Part shown: one piece after another, positions 9,163 through 16,768 of the stretch
Layout: each line of letters opens with the position of its first letter
Position numbering within the stretch: position 1 is the stretch's first letter
Source: Palsa-851 sp035534435
Lineage (GTDB): Bacteria > Chloroflexota > Dormibacteria > Aeolococcales > Aeolococcaceae
NCBI GenBank assembly: GCA_035534435.1
Contig: DATLRX010000014.1
Coordinates: 6,873-70,872 of the forward strand
Direction of reading: 5' to 3'
Length of the DNA: 64,000 nt
Notes under the pieces: model-generated
Database searches by the model: none
What the model was told of the DNA's origin: nothing
The model's input: the letters and a program-made list of their open reading frames with translations, nothing else
Translations under genes and position numbers: made by a program

Positions 9163-9639
9163 GTGGCGCAACGCGCAATCCGGATCCGCTGCGCCGTCCT
9201 GATCTGGCGCGACGGCGAGGTGTTGCTCGTCCGCCACGAGAAGGGCGGTCACTCGTACTGGCTCGTCCCCGGCGGTGGAGTCGATCCGGGCGAAACGCTG
9301 GTCGAAGCGGGCGCCCGTGAGCTCCGCGAGGAGACGGGCTACAACGTCGAGGTGGGCCGGCTCGTCGCGCTCTGTGAGGCGATCGATCCGAACCCCGGAG
9401 GGCGGCACATCGTCAACACGGTGTACTCGGGGACCATTCGCAACGGCGAGCTCGCGGTCGGCGCCAACGACAAGGCGCTGCGCGACGCGAGGTGGCTGCC
9501 GGTCGCCGAGCTCGCGACCCTGGAGATGTACCCGCCGATCGGCGCCGAGCTGCTGGCAGTCATCCGTGAGAACGGCGAGGGTGCGGTGCGTGTGCTCGGC
9601 AACACCTGGCGCGACTGGGGCGAGCCCGAAAGCATCTGA
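9163..9639 (+). CDS. Nudix hydrolase
   Basis: 158 aa single-domain Nudix protein. The Nudix box (G-x5-E-x7-REx2EExG) is complete, running from GVDPGET to REETGY at about residues 39-60. It should hydrolyse a nucleoside diphosphate linked to another moiety using divalent metal; the substrate cannot be assigned. The GTG at 9163 is chosen because the GATAAT element sits 6 bases upstream. It is convergent with the recombinase gene. Confidence 0.9.
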   Translation: MAQRAIRIRCAVLIWRDGEVLLVRHEKGGHSYWLVPGGGVDPGETLVEAGARELREETGYNVEVGRLVALCEAIDPNPGGRHIVNTVYSGTIRNGELAVGANDKALRDARWLPVAELATLEMYPPIGAELLAVIRENGEGAVRVLGNTWRDWGEPESI

Positions 9640-9648
9640 GCGTCGCGC

Positions 9649-10698
9649 TCAGGACCGGGCCGCCACCTCGTCGAGGTAATCGCCGAGGCGTTGGTACGCG
9701 GCGCGCTTGCGCCGGTCGGTGATCTCCGTGTACACCTTGAGCGTCTCGAGGGTGGCGTGGCCCAGGACCTCCTGGACGAGGCGCACGTCGCCGTCGGTCG
9801 CCTCGAGCAGCGTCGTCGCCGCCGTGTGACGCGCGGCGTGGGGACTGCGCAGATCGCTGAACAGGTCGAACATCGCCGGGTCGGCGCCCATGCGCCGTCG
9901 CAGTGCCGTCAGCGCCCGCCGCGCCCCGTCGGTCGTCAGTCGGTTGTGCGGCAGCGCCCGGCCATGCGGGACGTCGGCGCGCGCGACACTGATGAAGAGG
10001 GCGGGGGAGGGATCCGGCCCGCGCATGCGAAGGTAGTCCTCGACCGCGGCAAACGCATCATCCGTGCAGTACACCGTTCTGTATTTGCCACCCTTGCCAA
10101 GAACACGGAAGCCCTCGCGGTGGATGTCACCGCGGTCCAGGCCGCAGGCTTCGGCGATCCTGCAGCCGGTGCTCAGCAGGAGGTGGATCAGCGCCCGGTC
10201 GCGCCGGTCGCGCAGCGTCTCGTTCGGAAGCGCGGCGAGCAGTCGCGGCACGTGATCCGTCGGTACCGGATGCGGATCGCCGACCACGTAGCGAGGCACG
10301 GTGACCTGCCGGCTCAGCTCAGCGGCAACCCAGCCCTCGTCGTACGCGTACCCGAGGAACCGGCGCAGCGCGACGAGCGCACGAGCGCGTGACCGCGGGT
10401 TCGGCAGGACGTCCGCAAGCTCGATCTGATAGCGACGCAGGACCGGGCGATCCACCCCCGCCAGCAGGTCGTCGCCAAGCGGCCGCGTGCGCATGAAGGC
10501 GACGAACTTCGCGAGATCCTGGCGGTACGCGCGAACCGTTGTGGCGGGCCGGTTGCGCTGGACGCGCAGCCAGTCGAGGAACTGCTCGACCTGGTCTGGC
10601 AGCGAGTCCGACGGCCCGGGGACGTTCGGGGCCCAGGAGGGCCCGCGGCGCGCGTGGGGCGCTGTCGGCCGACGGGTGGGGAGGACGCGAGCTGCCAC
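9649..10698 (-). CDS. Tyrosine recombinase (XerC/XerD-like integrase)
   Basis: 349 aa. The N-terminal SAM-like core-binding domain (about 35-135) is followed by the catalytic domain with Arg180 (TGCRIAE), Lys202/205 (GKGGKYR), His287-x-x-Arg290 (HAAR), His314 (LGHA) and nucleophile Tyr323 (KVYTE). The full R-K-H-R-H-Y set predicts activity. It differs from core XerC/D in its roughly 35-residue basic, proline-rich N-terminal extension. It lies next to a 15-bp direct repeat bracketing an AadA-like gene and near gene remnants, so a mobile-island integrase is likely; a chromosomal dimer-resolution role is the alternative. Confidence 0.92.
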   Translation of the reverse strand: MAARVLPTRRPTAPHARRGPSWAPNVPGPSDSLPDQVEQFLDWLRVQRNRPATTVRAYRQDLAKFVAFMRTRPLGDDLLAGVDRPVLRRYQIELADVLPNPRSRARALVALRRFLGYAYDEGWVAAELSRQVTVPRYVVGDPHPVPTDHVPRLLAALPNETLRDRRDRALIHLLLSTGCRIAEACGLDRGDIHREGFRVLGKGGKYRTVYCTDDAFAAVEDYLRMRGPDPSPALFISVARADVPHGRALPHNRLTTDGARRALTALRRRMGADPAMFDLFSDLRSPHAARHTAATTLLEATDGDVRLVQEVLGHATLETLKVYTEITDRRKRAAYQRLGDYLDEVAARS

Positions 10699-10705
10699 GC
10701 TCCGT

Positions 10706-10720
10706 ATTATCAGGAGCTTG
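10706..10720. repeat. 15-bp direct repeat, copy 1
   Basis: ATTATCAGGAGCTTG, an AT-rich word in a GC-rich region, repeated exactly at 11714-11728. This copy spans the stop codon of the AadA-like gene and lies 8 bases upstream of the recombinase start. It is a candidate recombination (att-like) site. Confidence 0.65.
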
Positions 10721-11519
10721 GGGCGTCGTGACCGATTCCGGCCTCATCAAGGGCGAAGCGAATGAAGTCGAGGGTCGTGGCCCGTTGATCCAGCGCCCCA
10801 GCCGCCGGGTAGGCGACCGCAGCGCGAATCAGGTCCCACCACGGAGAGAGATATGGCCCGCGAAGAGCCCAGGCGGCTGCCTGAGGCTTGGTGACGATGT
10901 CGCCGGTCACGAGCATGCAGAGCGTCCGGCACATCGTGAGAACCGCGTATGCCTGGTAGGCATGGTCGAGGAACCGGCCCGGGAACTCGAGCTGCGGCAG
11001 CCACCACGTCCGCAGGTTGGCGATGGCCGCCTCGCGGAGCTCGCCCGGCGTCACCGGCGCGACGATCCGCGCGATCTCGCGACCGGCAAGGATGATCCCA
11101 TGGGTGCGCAGCAGGTGCTTCTGGATGACGAAGTCGGGGCCGAGCGGCTGCAGCTTGAAGCCCTCCTCGGGGTGGAGTTCGAGGACGGCGATGTCGGGCA
11201 CCCCGTCGGACGCCAGCGCCTTGACCGGCACGAACATCACCTCGAGCCGGTCCGCGCAGCGCTCACCGCCCCAGCCGAGCATCGCGTGGTGAAGCTCGGC
11301 GATGCGTTCGTTGGCGGCGTCGTCGGTGAGGGAGCGGGTCGCGACGAGAACGTCGATGTCGCTCGTGCGCGGGTTGAACGCGCCGGTGGAGAGCGATCCA
11401 TATACGTAGACGCCGGCGAGGTTGCGACCGAGCACGCTCTGCCACGCCGCGGTGGCCGTCGCGAGGAACGCGCTGATGTGCGGGCCGCCGGCCCTGGTCA
11501 CGCGCGCGTTCGGCTCCAT
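10710..11519 (-). CDS. AadA-like nucleotidyltransferase (ANT(3'')-family domain plus DUF4111-like)
   Basis: 269 aa from the ATG at 11519. The N-terminal nucleotidyltransferase has the GS-x9-12-DxD signature (YGSLSTGAF, then SDIDVLV) at about residues 40-60. A helical C-terminal domain like that of streptomycin/spectinomycin adenylyltransferases follows, including TMCRTLCML and WALRGPYL segments. Such enzymes transfer AMP from ATP to an aminoglycoside hydroxyl. Environmental homologues are often not resistance genes, so the substrate is unknown. It sits directly upstream of the recombinase on the same strand and is bracketed by the 15-bp repeat, resembling a mobile cassette. Confidence 0.82.
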   Translation of the reverse strand: MEPNARVTRAGGPHISAFLATATAAWQSVLGRNLAGVYVYGSLSTGAFNPRTSDIDVLVATRSLTDDAANERIAELHHAMLGWGGERCADRLEVMFVPVKALASDGVPDIAVLELHPEEGFKLQPLGPDFVIQKHLLRTHGIILAGREIARIVAPVTPGELREAAIANLRTWWLPQLEFPGRFLDHAYQAYAVLTMCRTLCMLVTGDIVTKPQAAAWALRGPYLSPWWDLIRAAVAYPAAGALDQRATTLDFIRFALDEAGIGHDAPSS

Positions 11520-11530
11520 GCCGGTGAAGC

Positions 11531-11658
11531 CTACCGAGGAACCGCGTGCCGCTCGAACCGGCCCGGCGCCCGACCGTCGCGAACCCAAGGCCCTGCCATG
11601 CCGTGATCGCTGCCGCGTTGTTGGTGTTGACGTGGCGGTGGGGGATCTCGTGGCCGTG
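11531..11658 (-). pseudogene. GNAT acetyltransferase C-terminal remnant
   Basis: Minus-strand translation shows a typical GNAT end (HVNTNNAAAITAWQGLGF, then ATVGR), but there is no start or acetyl-CoA-binding core upstream and the frame shifts before the end. It lies inside the direct-repeat interval upstream of the AadA-like gene. The rest of 11520-11868 shows nothing else I can support apart from repeat copy 2. Confidence 0.5.
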
Positions 11659-11713
11659 AGCCCAAGAGCCGGATCGTAAGCCGGTTCCACGCGTCTAGAT
11701 CGTGAGAATATGC

Positions 11714-11728
11714 ATTATCAGGAGCTTG
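11714..11728. repeat. 15-bp direct repeat, copy 2
   Basis: Exact copy of ATTATCAGGAGCTTG from 10706-10720, 1,008 bases away in the same orientation. The flanks do not match, so the repeat is sharply bounded. Confidence 0.65.
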
Positions 11729-11868
11729 AGTGCGGCTCTCAGACCCGTAAGGTAGCTCGCCCCACCCCAGCGTTCGCGGTTCCGGCTTGGTCCAGGGCCT
11801 AAAGGGTTCCGGCGCGTCTCTTACGGCGCCCGAAGATCGTCGCGCGCCCATCGCGTCGCGTCCTTCGC

Positions 11869-12093
11869 CTACTCGTGACGCCCTGTTCCTCTGACGGCCC
11901 TTACCGGTTGGATGACCATTTGAGCGATCGCGTTCAGCACGATCCCCGAACCCAGTAGGCCGAGGAGCGCCCATCCAATGCTGCCGGTCAGGAGGTAGAC
12001 GATCAGGAACGTGGCGGCACCCCCCGCGCCCATCCATACCGCCCACAGGACCTTGAATCGGGTGCGCCGCTCCGTCCCCCGTTGCTGTTCCAT
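11869..12093 (-). CDS. Small membrane protein
   Basis: 74 aa with a charged N-terminus, two hydrophobic helices (about residues 17-38 and 41-62) joined by a short loop, and a basic tail. A good Shine-Dalgarno (GGAGG six bases before the ATG) supports it as real. The topology resembles small two-helix inner-membrane proteins, but I do not recognise the family. Confidence 0.7.
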   Translation of the reverse strand: MEQQRGTERRTRFKVLWAVWMGAGGAATFLIVYLLTGSIGWALLGLLGSGIVLNAIAQMVIQPVRAVRGTGRHE

Positions 12094-12243
12094 GCTCGGC
12101 CTCCAACCTTCACTCCCACCCTATGACACCGCTCATGACGGCGGAAGTGCCGAAGGTCCCAGAATTCGGCAGGCACGCGATCGGGTATCGGCGCATAAGC
12201 CGTTCAACGTCATCTCCTCGGCGCCTCGGTCCGGGGTCGTCCC

Positions 12244-12456
12244 CTATGCACGACGTGCGACGTGGCGATCGAGGAAGCGCAATGTGCGCTCCCACGCATC
12301 CTTCGCTGCCGCGGGATCGTATGCGGGCAACGTGTCGTTGAAGAAGGAGTGCTTCGCTCCACCGTAGATACGAATGTCGTGCTCGACGCCGCGCGCCGTG
12401 AGGCCGCGATCGCGAACGCCACGGGTGAGATCGCCCGCGCCGGCCTGAAACGCCTT
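12244..12456 (-). pseudogene. Dienelactone hydrolase C-terminal fragment
   Basis: About 70 residues matching the end of dienelactone hydrolases, including the catalytic-His segment (GAKHSFFND) and the AAKDAWERTLRFL tail helix. The N-terminal two-thirds with the Cys nucleophile is missing; the frame runs into the 3' end of the muramidase gene with non-homologous sequence. This is a truncated relic, perhaps left by the rearrangement that placed the muramidase gene here. Confidence 0.6.
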
Positions 12457-12484
12457 CACCCGGCCCAGCGGGAAACGAGCGACG

Positions 12485-14221
12485 CTAGCCCGCTGGGTTG
12501 AACACCGGCGTCGCGGGCGCCGCACATCCCGGGCACGCAGGCGCGTACCAGAGCCCGCCTGCCGTCGACCGCCACACGACGTCGATGGCGCCGCTCCCGG
12601 CAAAGGCCACCGACGACGGGTCCGACCCTGCCACGGCACCGAGACCCTCAGGCCCGATGAGCCCGCTCGCCGACGTGTACAGCGCCGACGCGAGCGTCCC
12701 GGAGCCGGACTCCCGGGTGTCGACGACGACCGCCCCCGGCGCCAGGGTCACCGCCGACGGGTTGCCTTCCACGGCCACGGTCCCGAGCGCGGCGACGCCG
12801 CTCAGGACCCCGGCGTTCAGCAGACCGTGCACGAGCTGCCCGCCGCCGTTCCAGAAGACGTCGATGCCGCCACTCGACGCGCTCACCGATGGGTTGGCCG
12901 CGAGCGCGGACGTGGTCAGCTGCTGAGCGCCGCCCCAGCCCCAGGACGCGCCGGTGTCCTCCCACAGGTCACCCGAGGCGGCACGCCAGAAGACGGTGTC
13001 CGAGCCGGCGCCCGCGCTGACGGCGACGGGGGTGCCGGTGACAGTGCCGCTGTCAAGAGGTGTCGGTCCGCTCCAGGCGCCGTTGAACCGGTCGACCCAG
13101 AGGGCTGAGCCGGCGCCGACCCAGAAGAGGTCGATGAGCCCCGGTCCCGGGGAGACCGCCTCAGGCACCGATCCGACCGAACCGAGCCCCAGCGACACTG
13201 GGACGGACCATGTGCCGCTGCCGTACCAACCGGCCGTGAACGTCGACTGCCAGACATTGCCGTCCGCTCCCTCCCAGAACGCGTCAATCCGTCCAGGCCC
13301 CGACGCCACCACTGACGGGTCCGTTGTCAGCGCGGCTGACGGGCCGGCCGCGGCGCTGATGTCTGTCGCGCCTGTCCCCCACACCGCGTTCCGGTATCGC
13401 AGCGTCCAGACGTGGTCATTCGTCCCCCGCCAGAGCACGTCGATGTCACCGGCCTGATCGGAGACCGTCTGCGGCGTGCCGGCAACGTTGGTGGCGGCAA
13501 GTGCCACCGGGTCGGGCCAGCCGTAGTACGGCAGTGATCGGGTGCCACCCTGGTCGAGGTCCACGCGCCCGCTGATCCCCGGCACGGAGCCGGCATCGCT
13601 GAACTGCCAGACCTGCCAGCCGGTGCCTCCCCAGTTGTTCGCCGGCACCTGAGGCGACGACACGAACCAGTTCGCCACCCACAGCGGATCGAGCGTGAAC
13701 GCCGACGAGTTGATGTTGCCGTTCCACCAGGCGGGTGATGCGTAGATTGCGGGGAGGGATCCGATTGCAGCGCTGACGGTGTCCACCACCGTCTTCAGAT
13801 TTGCGATGACGACCGACTGCGGCTCACCGCCCATGGTCTCGACATCGATCGCGGGCATGAGGTCGCCGTGACTGAACCCGACCGAGCGCAGCTGCGAGAT
13901 CAGCACGTTGGCCTGCCCCACCGGGCTCTGCGATGGCTCGAAGAAGAGATACGCGCCAGGGGTCACACCCGCTCCGGTCGCGCCGTGCCAGTTGTTGGCG
14001 AACTGCTGGTCGCCGCTTCCGTTGCCGTCGGCGGCGCGGATATACGCAAAGGAGATCCCCGACGCCGCCACGGAATGCCAGGCGATGGTGCCCTGGAACG
14101 AGCTGACGTCGATCCCCTCCTTGGTCGCCGACGCCTGGGCGTCCATCGACCGCGCCAGCCCACCGGCGGCTGCGGCCAGAACGACCAGGGATGTGGCGGT
14201 GGCGGCGATCCGCGACCTCAT
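12485..14221 (-). CDS. GH25 muramidase with C-terminal beta-propeller
   Basis: 578 aa from ATG 14221, chosen because GGAGG lies five bases upstream (an earlier in-frame start exists at 14269). A signal peptide or anchor (about residues 5-25) is followed by a GH25 lysozyme domain (about 34-225) with the GIDVSSFQG motif and catalytic pair Asp126/Glu128 in PAIDVE. The rest holds about seven repeats of the type G-x-IDVFW-x-G...LW, a PLL-lectin-like beta-propeller that probably binds glycans. Secreted enzyme cleaving peptidoglycan, likely for predation, competition or wall remodelling. Confidence 0.9.
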   Translation of the reverse strand: MRSRIAATATSLVVLAAAAGGLARSMDAQASATKEGIDVSSFQGTIAWHSVAASGISFAYIRAADGNGSGDQQFANNWHGATGAGVTPGAYLFFEPSQSPVGQANVLISQLRSVGFSHGDLMPAIDVETMGGEPQSVVIANLKTVVDTVSAAIGSLPAIYASPAWWNGNINSSAFTLDPLWVANWFVSSPQVPANNWGGTGWQVWQFSDAGSVPGISGRVDLDQGGTRSLPYYGWPDPVALAATNVAGTPQTVSDQAGDIDVLWRGTNDHVWTLRYRNAVWGTGATDISAAAGPSAALTTDPSVVASGPGRIDAFWEGADGNVWQSTFTAGWYGSGTWSVPVSLGLGSVGSVPEAVSPGPGLIDLFWVGAGSALWVDRFNGAWSGPTPLDSGTVTGTPVAVSAGAGSDTVFWRAASGDLWEDTGASWGWGGAQQLTTSALAANPSVSASSGGIDVFWNGGGQLVHGLLNAGVLSGVAALGTVAVEGNPSAVTLAPGAVVVDTRESGSGTLASALYTSASGLIGPEGLGAVAGSDPSSVAFAGSGAIDVVWRSTAGGLWYAPACPGCAAPATPVFNPAG

Positions 14222-14368
14222 GCCACCTCCGAGAAGGGACCCACCATTGCCCTGAGGATAGACACGCATGTAGCAGTCTCGAGTTTCGTCACCGTATCTT
14301 CATCAGAGCTCTCCTCGCGGTTCTGACACAGTTGTCTGCGAGACAGTCACACGAAAGGTTGTCTCCGG

Positions 14369-14374
14369 TACCCT
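14369..14374 (+). promoter_or_regulatory. -10 element, leaderless type
   Basis: TACCCT ends 6 bases before the GTG start of the DUF929 gene at 14381; there is no Shine-Dalgarno. Confidence 0.5.
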
Positions 14375-14380
14375 CAGTCC

Positions 14381-15337
14381 GTGGACACGCCTCAGCGCAA
14401 GCCCGCGGGTAAGACGCCGCCTCCGGGTGTGAGGCCGTCCGGCAAGCCGCTCACCAAGAAGCAGCGCAGGAACCAGGCAGCGATCCGATCGGTCGCGCTG
14501 AGCCGCCGCCCGCCGTGGCAGTCCCCGACGGTGATCACCTCGGTGAGCGTCGGCATCGTCGCCGTCGTGCTCATCATCATCGTGCTCATCAACCAGGTCG
14601 GCGGCAGCAACGTCGGCACCAGCGTGCCGATCTCCGCGAACGTCGCCAGCATCCTTCTGCACCCGAACCCGTCGGTGATCTCAACTGTGGGCTCCGGCAG
14701 CCAGCCCGGCGAGATGGTCAAGCTGCCGGGCAACACCGTCCTCAAGGACTCGAGCGGGAAGCCGATGCTCGTGTACGTCGGTGCCGAGTACTGCCCGTTC
14801 TGCGCCGCAGAGCGCTGGAGCATGATCTACGCGCTCTCGCAGTTCGGAACCTTCACTGGACTGACGCAGATCGAGTCGTCGTCGACCGACGTGTATGCGA
14901 ACACCAACAGCTTCACGTTCCACAAGGTCACCTACACGAGCCCGTACATCGACTTCGTCCCCGCCGAGGTCCTGGATCGCAACCAGAACCCGCTCGACAC
15001 ACCGTCGGCGCAGGTGACCGCCATCTTCAAGAAGTACAGCACGCCGCCATACACCTCAACAACCGGCGGCTTTCCCTTCCTCGACATCGCCGGTCTCTAC
15101 ACGCTCTACAACACGAGCTACAGCCCGCAGATCCTCGCCAATCTCACGTGGCAGCAGATCGCGACGAAGCTCAAGAACCCCGCCGATCCGGTGACGCAAG
15201 CGATCGTCGGTAACGCCAACATCCTGACGGCGGCGATGTGCATCGCAACCGGCGACGTGCCTGCATCCGTCTGCTCCACCTCCACGATTCAGGCGATCGA
15301 ACCGAGCCTCAAGGCACTCAAGACTCCGACGAGCTGA
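14381..15337 (+). CDS. DUF929 family membrane-anchored thioredoxin-like protein
   Basis: 318 aa. A basic cytoplasmic N-terminus (1-48), one transmembrane helix (about 50-71), then an extracytoplasmic domain with a thioredoxin-type YCPFC motif (Cys138, Cys141) in the context VGAEYCPFCAAERW, the DUF929 hallmark. A further Cys pair lies near the C-terminus (AMC...SVC). It probably exchanges disulfides outside the membrane. The downstream DsbB-like gene begins 14 bases after the stop, so DsbB most likely reoxidises it. Confidence 0.85.
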   Translation: MDTPQRKPAGKTPPPGVRPSGKPLTKKQRRNQAAIRSVALSRRPPWQSPTVITSVSVGIVAVVLIIIVLINQVGGSNVGTSVPISANVASILLHPNPSVISTVGSGSQPGEMVKLPGNTVLKDSSGKPMLVYVGAEYCPFCAAERWSMIYALSQFGTFTGLTQIESSSTDVYANTNSFTFHKVTYTSPYIDFVPAEVLDRNQNPLDTPSAQVTAIFKKYSTPPYTSTTGGFPFLDIAGLYTLYNTSYSPQILANLTWQQIATKLKNPADPVTQAIVGNANILTAAMCIATGDVPASVCSTSTIQAIEPSLKALKTPTS

Positions 15338-15351
15338 GCGGAGGCTTCGCG

Positions 15352-15984
15352 TTGGTCGCCGTCAGCTCGTTCTCGATCATCACCACGGGCTACGCCGTGC
15401 TCGCGCTCATCGCCGACGCGATGGTGGTCGTGGTGGTCATGGGTTTTCTGCTGACGCGGACGTCGCCTGCCAGTCGCGAAACGTGGCGACGGTTCCGCGA
15501 TGCGGTGACGCCGTTCACATTGCACCTCGCGTGGATCGTCGCGATGCTCGCAACGCTGGGGAGCCTCTATCTCTCGCAGATCGCAAACCTGACGCCATGT
15601 GAGTTTTGCTGGTTCCAGCGCATCTGCATGTACCCGCTCTCCCTGCTCCTCGGCATCGCAGCGTTCCGCGGTGACACCCGGATCGCCAAGAAGTATTTCC
15701 TCACGTTGTCGATAGTGGGTGCGGCTCTCGCCACATATCACTACCAGCTGGAGCACATCGCCGGAGAGCCCACCGTGTGCGGGGCGGCGGTCCCGTGCGA
15801 TATGGCGGCATTCAATATCTTTGGATTCATCTCCGTCCCCTTCCTCTCGCTGGCGGCGTTCCTCCTCATCACGACGTTGCTGCTCCTCGGTCGCACGCCG
15901 AGTGACGAGGAAGACGAGGACGACTCCGTCGAGGACGGCGACACCATCGAGCTTTCCGACACGACGCTGCCGGCGACCGCCTGA
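15352..15984 (+). CDS. DsbB/BdbC-like disulfide bond formation protein
   Basis: 210 aa from TTG 15352, picked because GGAGG (15340-15344) lies seven bases upstream and no ATG/GTG fits. Five hydrophobic segments, more than the four of classical DsbB. The periplasmic Cys pairs are Cys83-x-x-Cys86 (PCEFCWFQR) and Cys143/Cys149, the electron-relay cysteines of the DsbB/BdbC family that pass electrons to quinone. An acidic tail follows. It forms an operon with the DUF929 thioredoxin-like partner. Confidence 0.9.
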   Translation: MVAVSSFSIITTGYAVLALIADAMVVVVVMGFLLTRTSPASRETWRRFRDAVTPFTLHLAWIVAMLATLGSLYLSQIANLTPCEFCWFQRICMYPLSLLLGIAAFRGDTRIAKKYFLTLSIVGAALATYHYQLEHIAGEPTVCGAAVPCDMAAFNIFGFISVPFLSLAAFLLITTLLLLGRTPSDEEDEDDSVEDGDTIELSDTTLPATA

Positions 15985-15996
15985 CCTGTCGCCCGG

Positions 15997-16722
15997 TCAG
16001 GTGAGCTCGCCGAGATACTTCGGCAGCATCTCGCGCCACGTCGACCAGTCGTGGTCGTACTCGGATCCCCACAGATCGACGCGATTGGGAACGCCTTTGC
16101 TCCCCAGCACGTGCGCGAGTCGCCACGACTCACCCGTGTTCTCCCAGCGGCCCTCGCCGGATGCCAGGATCGCCTGACGGCTGCGCAGCAGTGCCAAATG
16201 CTCGCCGTTCAGGCCGGGCAGAAAGTACGACGGTGTCGCGAAGTACAGGTCGTCGCCCGCGCCCTCTCCGACGAAGCGTGAGATGTCGTACGTCCCGCTC
16301 ATGCCGAGCGCATTCGTCACCACGTCCGGGTAGTGACACAGGAGCGCCACCGCGTTGAAGGCGCCGATGGATGCGCCGGCAGTCATCACGGTGATGTCCG
16401 GGCTGTCGCAATCCATACGGATCATCGGGATCAGCTCGTAGCGGACGAACTCGAGGAATCCGCGCAGCAGCGCAGCGCGATATCGCGGGTCGCCATCACC
16501 GCGCAGCATCGCCGCCCCCGATACGCTGTCGCACGAGTAGAGCTTCACCCGCCCGGCCTCGAGATACGCCCCCACCGAGTCGACGAGCCACATGCGCTCG
16601 ATCTCCTCGGCGTCACCCCCGGCCGTCGGGAACACGATGACCGGCCGGCCGAAGTGACCCCAGCGCGCCACGGTGACGTCGGACGCGACTCGTCCCGAAT
16701 ACCAGCGCTCTCGCCGCTTCAT
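15997..16722 (-). CDS. Esterase-family alpha/beta hydrolase
   Basis: 241 aa from ATG 16722. Putative-esterase (esterase D/Fes) fold: nucleophile Ser118 in GASIG, and a C-terminal DHDWSTWRE segment carrying the likely catalytic His. No signal peptide, so cytoplasmic. It is the most distal gene of a four-gene minus-strand run (hydrolase, Fes-like hydrolase, amidotransferase-like, ATP-grasp). In the context of a ligase cluster it may release, trim or recycle the product. Substrate unknown. Confidence 0.82.
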   Translation of the reverse strand: MKRRERWYSGRVASDVTVARWGHFGRPVIVFPTAGGDAEEIERMWLVDSVGAYLEAGRVKLYSCDSVSGAAMLRGDGDPRYRAALLRGFLEFVRYELIPMIRMDCDSPDITVMTAGASIGAFNAVALLCHYPDVVTNALGMSGTYDISRFVGEGAGDDLYFATPSYFLPGLNGEHLALLRSRQAILASGEGRWENTGESWRLAHVLGSKGVPNRVDLWGSEYDHDWSTWREMLPKYLGELT

Positions 16723-16768
16723 GGCCGGGAAGTCTCGCGCATCGGCACGGGCCCGCGCTGGCTCAGGG

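Noticed and set aside
9649..10698. Recombinase as an integron integrase
   Set aside because: The neighbouring cassette-like gene lies on the same strand, no attC-type structure is visible, and the IntI-specific insertion could not be identified.
10710..11519. Calling the AadA-like gene an antibiotic-resistance gene
   Set aside because: Only family-level motifs are visible; many environmental homologues are not resistance determinants.
12110..12295. Small minus-strand ORF in the gap after the small membrane protein gene
   Set aside because: It overlaps the dienelactone hydrolase remnant in another frame and has no ribosome-binding site or protein-like composition.
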